From NCBI GenBank assembly GCA_028283025.1, contig JAPYNO010000065.1, positions 1 through 54,209 on the forward strand: a stretch of 54,209 bases of DNA. Direction: 5' to 3'. Shown piece after piece: positions 51,058 through 54,209 of this stretch (positions are counted from its first letter, which is position 1; every line of letters begins with the position of its first letter). This DNA is from Pseudomonadales bacterium (lineage in GTDB: Bacteria > Pseudomonadota > Gammaproteobacteria > Pseudomonadales > Azotimanducaceae). Below the pieces are notes generated by a model. That model was not told where the DNA came from. It saw nothing but the letters and a program-made list of their open reading frames with translations, and did no database searches. Position numbers and translations under genes: made by a program.

Positions 51058-51231
51058 GGTCGCTTATAGTTAATGTAGCCTCAAAGGACGTTGGAATTAG
51101 ACGTTTCCGCAAGCATTGAAATTATCGGTGTTTTTTCGTCAGGCTCAGCACCTCAACACCATGTTCAAGTTTGCGATTCGTGAGTCTATATTGTTGATAC
51201 ATAGAGCTTCTGTACGAGGAATTTAGAGCTC
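51058..51231. other. Convergent intergenic region
   Basis: 174 bases between the endonuclease and dndE stops. No convincing terminator is visible; a short palindrome GAGCTC and a T-run (TGTTTTTTCG at 51130) exist but do not form a clean hairpin plus U-tract. Confidence 0.4.
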
Positions 51232-51579
51232 TCACTTCAAATGCGCCAAATCTTCTATCTGCCTCACATGACCCATCTTGTGCAGGCCGTTTTCGATCAG
51301 GTTGGCAATGATGACACCTGGATCACGCTGGTCTTGGGTTAATTCAACGTATCTTGTCAACAAGAGGCTATATATTTCTTGGTGCTCCCCAAATAGCGTA
51401 GGTGTATTGAACTCCTGACCAGTCAAGTCTGAGGATCCACGTGTAACCCGTTTCATGTCCCTGATCGACAACACAAAGGCGAACCTACTAAGAATGTTTG
51501 GTGTCAGGCCAGTTTTGGACTTTAGGAACTTTAACCTCGCAGCCGACTGGTCGGACACTCGGACACGATGCGGAATCAT
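51232..51579 (-). CDS. dndE: DNA sulfur modification protein DndE
   Basis: A 115-residue basic protein, family length about 110-130. IPHRVRVSDQSAARLKFLKSKTGLTPNILSRFAF is the characteristic N-terminal segment. DndE acts in the Dnd complex that introduces phosphorothioate linkages into DNA (known for the family; not shown here). I use the ATG at 51579, which overlaps the dndD stop by four bases (ATGA). It is the last dnd gene in the order C-D-E. Confidence 0.88.
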   Translation of the reverse strand: MIPHRVRVSDQSAARLKFLKSKTGLTPNILSRFAFVLSIRDMKRVTRGSSDLTGQEFNTPTLFGEHQEIYSLLLTRYVELTQDQRDPGVIIANLIENGLHKMGHVRQIEDLAHLK

Positions 51580-53558
51580 GCGTTCGCCCTCTGCTTCTTT
51601 CGCCAAAAGTAGCCTTCCTTTAGTTGCGCTCTTCTACCTTCCTCGCAGTAGGAAATCTCGAAAGCGTGGCTGATGTGCGGTGAAAGCTCCCTGTAGAAGC
51701 TTTCGTCCACCTCCGTGTCCGTAGACAACAGAATGACCTGATGGCTTATTCTTGGGAAGTAATCACGAACAAGATTTGTCCGATGATGAGAATCCAAGCG
51801 ACCCAAAGGTGTATCGATTACTACGGGAAGCCTTCTGCCCGATGTCCGTGCCAATGCCTCGAGCATCGCGATGGAATAGATTTGCCTCTCACCAGCAGAA
51901 AGTTTCGACTTTTCGATTTCAACACCTTCGCGATCTAGAAGCTTGACGGTAAACCGTCGGGAGTCGATTCTCGCTCCAGAGACCATGTCATCCTTGCGAG
52001 ACAGTCGCCTGAATGCAAGGGTAAACTCGTGTTCGAGTTGATCTAACTTGCGCTCAGCACTCATCTGCCCAAACTCTCTCAGCAGCTCCCGTGCTCCAGT
52101 TGCGTACTTGATGGGTTGTTGGAGTCCGATTTGCTCGGACAGGGCATGATGCTTGTCACGCAATGTACGAGCCATACCAATAGCGTTGGCATACTTCGCC
52201 TTGAGCTCGCCCTGCCTGACTGCAACTTCGGCAGTCGCTTCGACAATGCGCTCATTCAGGGTGGCTAGTTCCGAGAACACCGATGCTAAGGCTGCCTCAT
52301 CTGGGGCCTGCTGGATTTGGAGCGCTATCTGGTCGAGGTCGTTCTTAGTTTCTTGGATTCTCTCGGCCAAGCTCTTGACCTTGGCCTGAGACTCTGGAAC
52401 TGCGGCCTTAAGTGTATGTTCGATGCGTCCGACCGCACGGTGGCTGAGGTCGAACGCAGGTGCAACGCCATTCGTCATATAGAGAGATTCCGAGAGGAGC
52501 TTGTCGATTGCGGGGTGATCCGACTTTGAAGTAGTTTGCTTTAGGGAATCCGCGAAGTTCTCTAGCAATTGATTTGCCTCTGTCCTACTCAGTGTCACAA
52601 GTGCACTCGCTACCAATTCCATGCACTCGGAGTTTGCGGATGAGGCAAGCGATAAGGGGTAGGCTCCAGAGAGCGCATCTCTGAGTTCGCGTTCATCTCT
52701 CCTGAGGCTCTCGGCGAGCTCCTTTGCCTTGGCTTGCTGAACCTCGCGCGACTGCCCCCACTCGCCGCCTCGCTCGCTCAGTTTAATCTCTAAGACATCC
52801 TTCTCGGTTGTCAGTTCATCTAGCTTACCTTTGACCCGTTCAAGGTCCGCACGGTCTTTGGCAATATCCTGAATTATTGATTCCTGTTCGCGCTGAAGCT
52901 CGGTGAGATCGGAAGATCCATTGCTGCAATCTGCCTTGGATTCCCGTCGCAGCAAGTACACACGTAAGTCATTTCTAAGTCTCTCAACTGTGTCGATTCC
53001 AAGTAGTCGGTGAATCGCATCCCCGAGGGCAGCCCCGGAATCATCTTCGGCAAGGTCTGCGATTTTCTCACCATCAAAGAAAAACAGTTCTGAGACACCC
53101 ACTGGGACAAGCTCATTGAGGAATCCTTGTACGGCCTGTGGGGTTAGGGCTTTCTTCCGCTCACCATCCTCACAAAGGGAAATGGTTTCACGAATTTCCC
53201 GGCCATCGTCATACCAACCTCTGCGAACCTTATATTGAGCCTGTCGGCCTAGTTTGCCGTGGATGAATTCCAGATCAATGAATGCACTGTTCCGCTGCAC
53301 CATCGCTCCCGGAACACTGTGTATGCAGGAGCGAATGAACTTGGTGTAGTGCGCCTTGGATGTCCCCGCGCCTAAAGCGAGCCGGCCGTATAGGGCGAGC
53401 TTCAGGGCAAGCAGAAGCGTCGTCTTTCCCGCTCCGTTGAGTCCTCCGAACAGGATGATCGGACGTTCATGTCCGTTGCGCTCGCACGGACGCAGCGTAA
53501 CTTCGTGTACACCGCCGTAGGCGCGGAAGTCGCTGAGGGTGAGGCGCTCGATAATCAA
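51576..53558 (-). CDS. dndD: DNA sulfur modification protein DndD (SMC-like ATPase)
   Basis: A 660-residue ABC/SMC-type ATPase. Walker A is GLNGAGKT (39-46), the middle (about 200-500) is charged and coiled-coil forming, and the signature motif LSAGERQIY starts at about 553, followed by Walker B with Asp582 in VVIDTPLGRLD and the D-loop and switch His region (ILLSTDTEVD). FFFDGEKI is the DndD-type segment before the coil. It is the ATPase subunit of the phosphorothioation complex. Start and stop overlap dndC and dndE by four bases each. Confidence 0.9.
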   Translation of the reverse strand: MIIERLTLSDFRAYGGVHEVTLRPCERNGHERPIILFGGLNGAGKTTLLLALKLALYGRLALGAGTSKAHYTKFIRSCIHSVPGAMVQRNSAFIDLEFIHGKLGRQAQYKVRRGWYDDGREIRETISLCEDGERKKALTPQAVQGFLNELVPVGVSELFFFDGEKIADLAEDDSGAALGDAIHRLLGIDTVERLRNDLRVYLLRRESKADCSNGSSDLTELQREQESIIQDIAKDRADLERVKGKLDELTTEKDVLEIKLSERGGEWGQSREVQQAKAKELAESLRRDERELRDALSGAYPLSLASSANSECMELVASALVTLSRTEANQLLENFADSLKQTTSKSDHPAIDKLLSESLYMTNGVAPAFDLSHRAVGRIEHTLKAAVPESQAKVKSLAERIQETKNDLDQIALQIQQAPDEAALASVFSELATLNERIVEATAEVAVRQGELKAKYANAIGMARTLRDKHHALSEQIGLQQPIKYATGARELLREFGQMSAERKLDQLEHEFTLAFRRLSRKDDMVSGARIDSRRFTVKLLDREGVEIEKSKLSAGERQIYSIAMLEALARTSGRRLPVVIDTPLGRLDSHHRTNLVRDYFPRISHQVILLSTDTEVDESFYRELSPHISHAFEISYCEEGRRAQLKEGYFWRKKQRANA

Positions 53559-54209
53559 GATGGACCTGCATCTGCAAGAGTTTCAAGCTCGTACTGAAGG
53601 CGGTCTATTTCCTCCTGATAACCTCCATCAAGCACTGTTTCCCCTCTCGACATAACTGTCTCGAGAGAATCCCAGTCCTCTGTAAGAACTTGGTGTATGC
53701 GGTCCGCAATGCCTCGGCGCTTCGCAAGCCCGTCCATTGAGGTCTCAAGATCTAGTAGCTTGCGCACAAGCGTCGCCGGAATCGAGTACTTCGATTCAAG
53801 ATTTTGTAGTAGCTCGCTGTCAGCTTCGTTGAAAGTGCCCGCATCGTGCTGCACCCATTGTAGATCGTGCCCAAACACATCGCGGTATATTCTTGGGAGA
53901 TCATCAGCCCAGTCCGGTTCGTTGGGGTCATTCAGCCACTGGTGTCGGACTTGGTGCAGTTCCTCTTCAGCGATAAGCTCAATGTCGTGACCTTTCAACT
54001 GTAGGTCGCGTTGCAGCACCAGCAGGTGCTCAAGCCATTCCTTTCTGAAACGCATCCAATAGGGGCCGGGGACATGCTTACGGACTTGGTTCTTCTCGCC
54101 GTCATCCTGTATGTTGCCCCTTGCGAACGAGATTTTGCCTGTTCGACGGCGATGATTGCGAAATTCAGTTTTTCGCTCAGGTCTTGATGTTTCCGCTAGC
54201 ATGTTGCGA
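53555..54209 (-). CDS. dndC: DNA sulfur modification protein DndC, 3' part
   Basis: The C-terminal part of DndC, an ATP-pyrophosphatase/PAPS-reductase-like enzyme that transfers sulfur. VPGPYWMRFRKEWLEHLLVLQ and the helical tail (LIAEEELHQVRHQW, then WADDLPRIYRDVFG) are typical. The frame is open to the window edge, so the annotated ATG at 54202 is not the real start and the PP-loop motif lies outside. The TGA overlaps the dndD ATG by four bases, showing a coupled dndCDE order. dndB and dndA could lie upstream, beyond the window. Confidence 0.85.
   Translation of the reverse strand, partial: RNMLAETSRPERKTEFRNHRRRTGKISFARGNIQDDGEKNQVRKHVPGPYWMRFRKEWLEHLLVLQRDLQLKGHDIELIAEEELHQVRHQWLNDPNEPDWADDLPRIYRDVFGHDLQWVQHDAGTFNEADSELLQNLESKYSIPATLVRKLLDLETSMDGLAKRRGIADRIHQVLTEDWDSLETVMSRGETVLDGGYQEEIDRLQYELETLADAGPS

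Overview
The window looks like chromosome from a Gram-negative proteobacterium, most likely an aerobic, organic-compound-degrading gammaproteobacterium, although the phylum-level call is inference. The evidence is TonB-dependent outer-membrane receptors, a lipobox lipoprotein, a type II (Spondin/FG-GAP) giant secreted protein, dense co-directional operons and many acyl-CoA, redox and conjugation enzymes (acyl-CoA synthetase, thiolase, aldehyde dehydrogenase, SDR, P450, GST, SnoaL/NTF2-like, DUF35).

Layout. (1) 1-7.7 kb: a short aldo/keto reductase on the minus strand, then a tight plus-strand operon: S15/CocE-type esterase, MFS transporter, LuxC-type acyl reductase, and a PQQ-alcohol dehydrogenase lipoprotein with a c-type haem domain. 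(2) 7.7-8.1 kb: decayed toxin-antitoxin and restriction-gene fragments. (3) 8.1-14.5 kb: a minus-strand operon of ferredoxin, FprA-type ferredoxin reductase, molybdopterin oxidoreductase, LuxE/PaaK-like adenylating enzyme and a two-module VOC protein. (4) 14.7-26.2 kb: DUF35 protein, a ParD antitoxin remnant, APH-like kinase, SnoaL-like proteins, and a minus-strand run of AttH-like protein, aldehyde dehydrogenase, thiolase and acyl-CoA synthetase. An unusual train of eight consecutive hairpins lies between the aldehyde dehydrogenase and the thiolase (20301-20527). Zn-alcohol dehydrogenase and a GST-like protein follow. (5) 26.3-30.3 kb: SDR, nucleoside-sugar-epimerase-like protein, a beta-propeller protein that seems to start at an ATC codon, and a cytochrome P450. 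(6) 30.3-41.4 kb: two intact TonB receptors; between them lies a graveyard (hydrolase tail, TonB receptor with an in-frame stop, frameshifted luciferase-like monooxygenase), then a Schlafen/AlbA regulator, amidase, IS30 end, tRNA with CAT anticodon and a GST. (7) 41.5-49.1 kb: one gene for a 2538-residue secreted protein (Spondin_N, Calx-beta, Fn3, cadherin-like, calcium-binding thrombospondin-3 repeats, FG-GAP repeats, and a metzincin-like domain with a substituted zinc ligand). (8) 49.2-54.2 kb: a dead Phd/PIN module, a small nuclease-like protein, a PD-(D/E)XK restriction-type endonuclease, and facing them dndE, dndD and the 3' part of dndC (DNA phosphorothioation).

The metabolic part reads as one accessory catabolic region: TonB receptors import a substrate, CocE-type esterase/amidase release it, P450 and dehydrogenases oxidise it, and acyl-CoA synthetase, thiolase and DUF35 protein feed it to beta-oxidation. 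The actual substrate cannot be told from sequence. The right end is a defence island in which the Dnd modification genes sit head-on against an unassigned nuclease pair.
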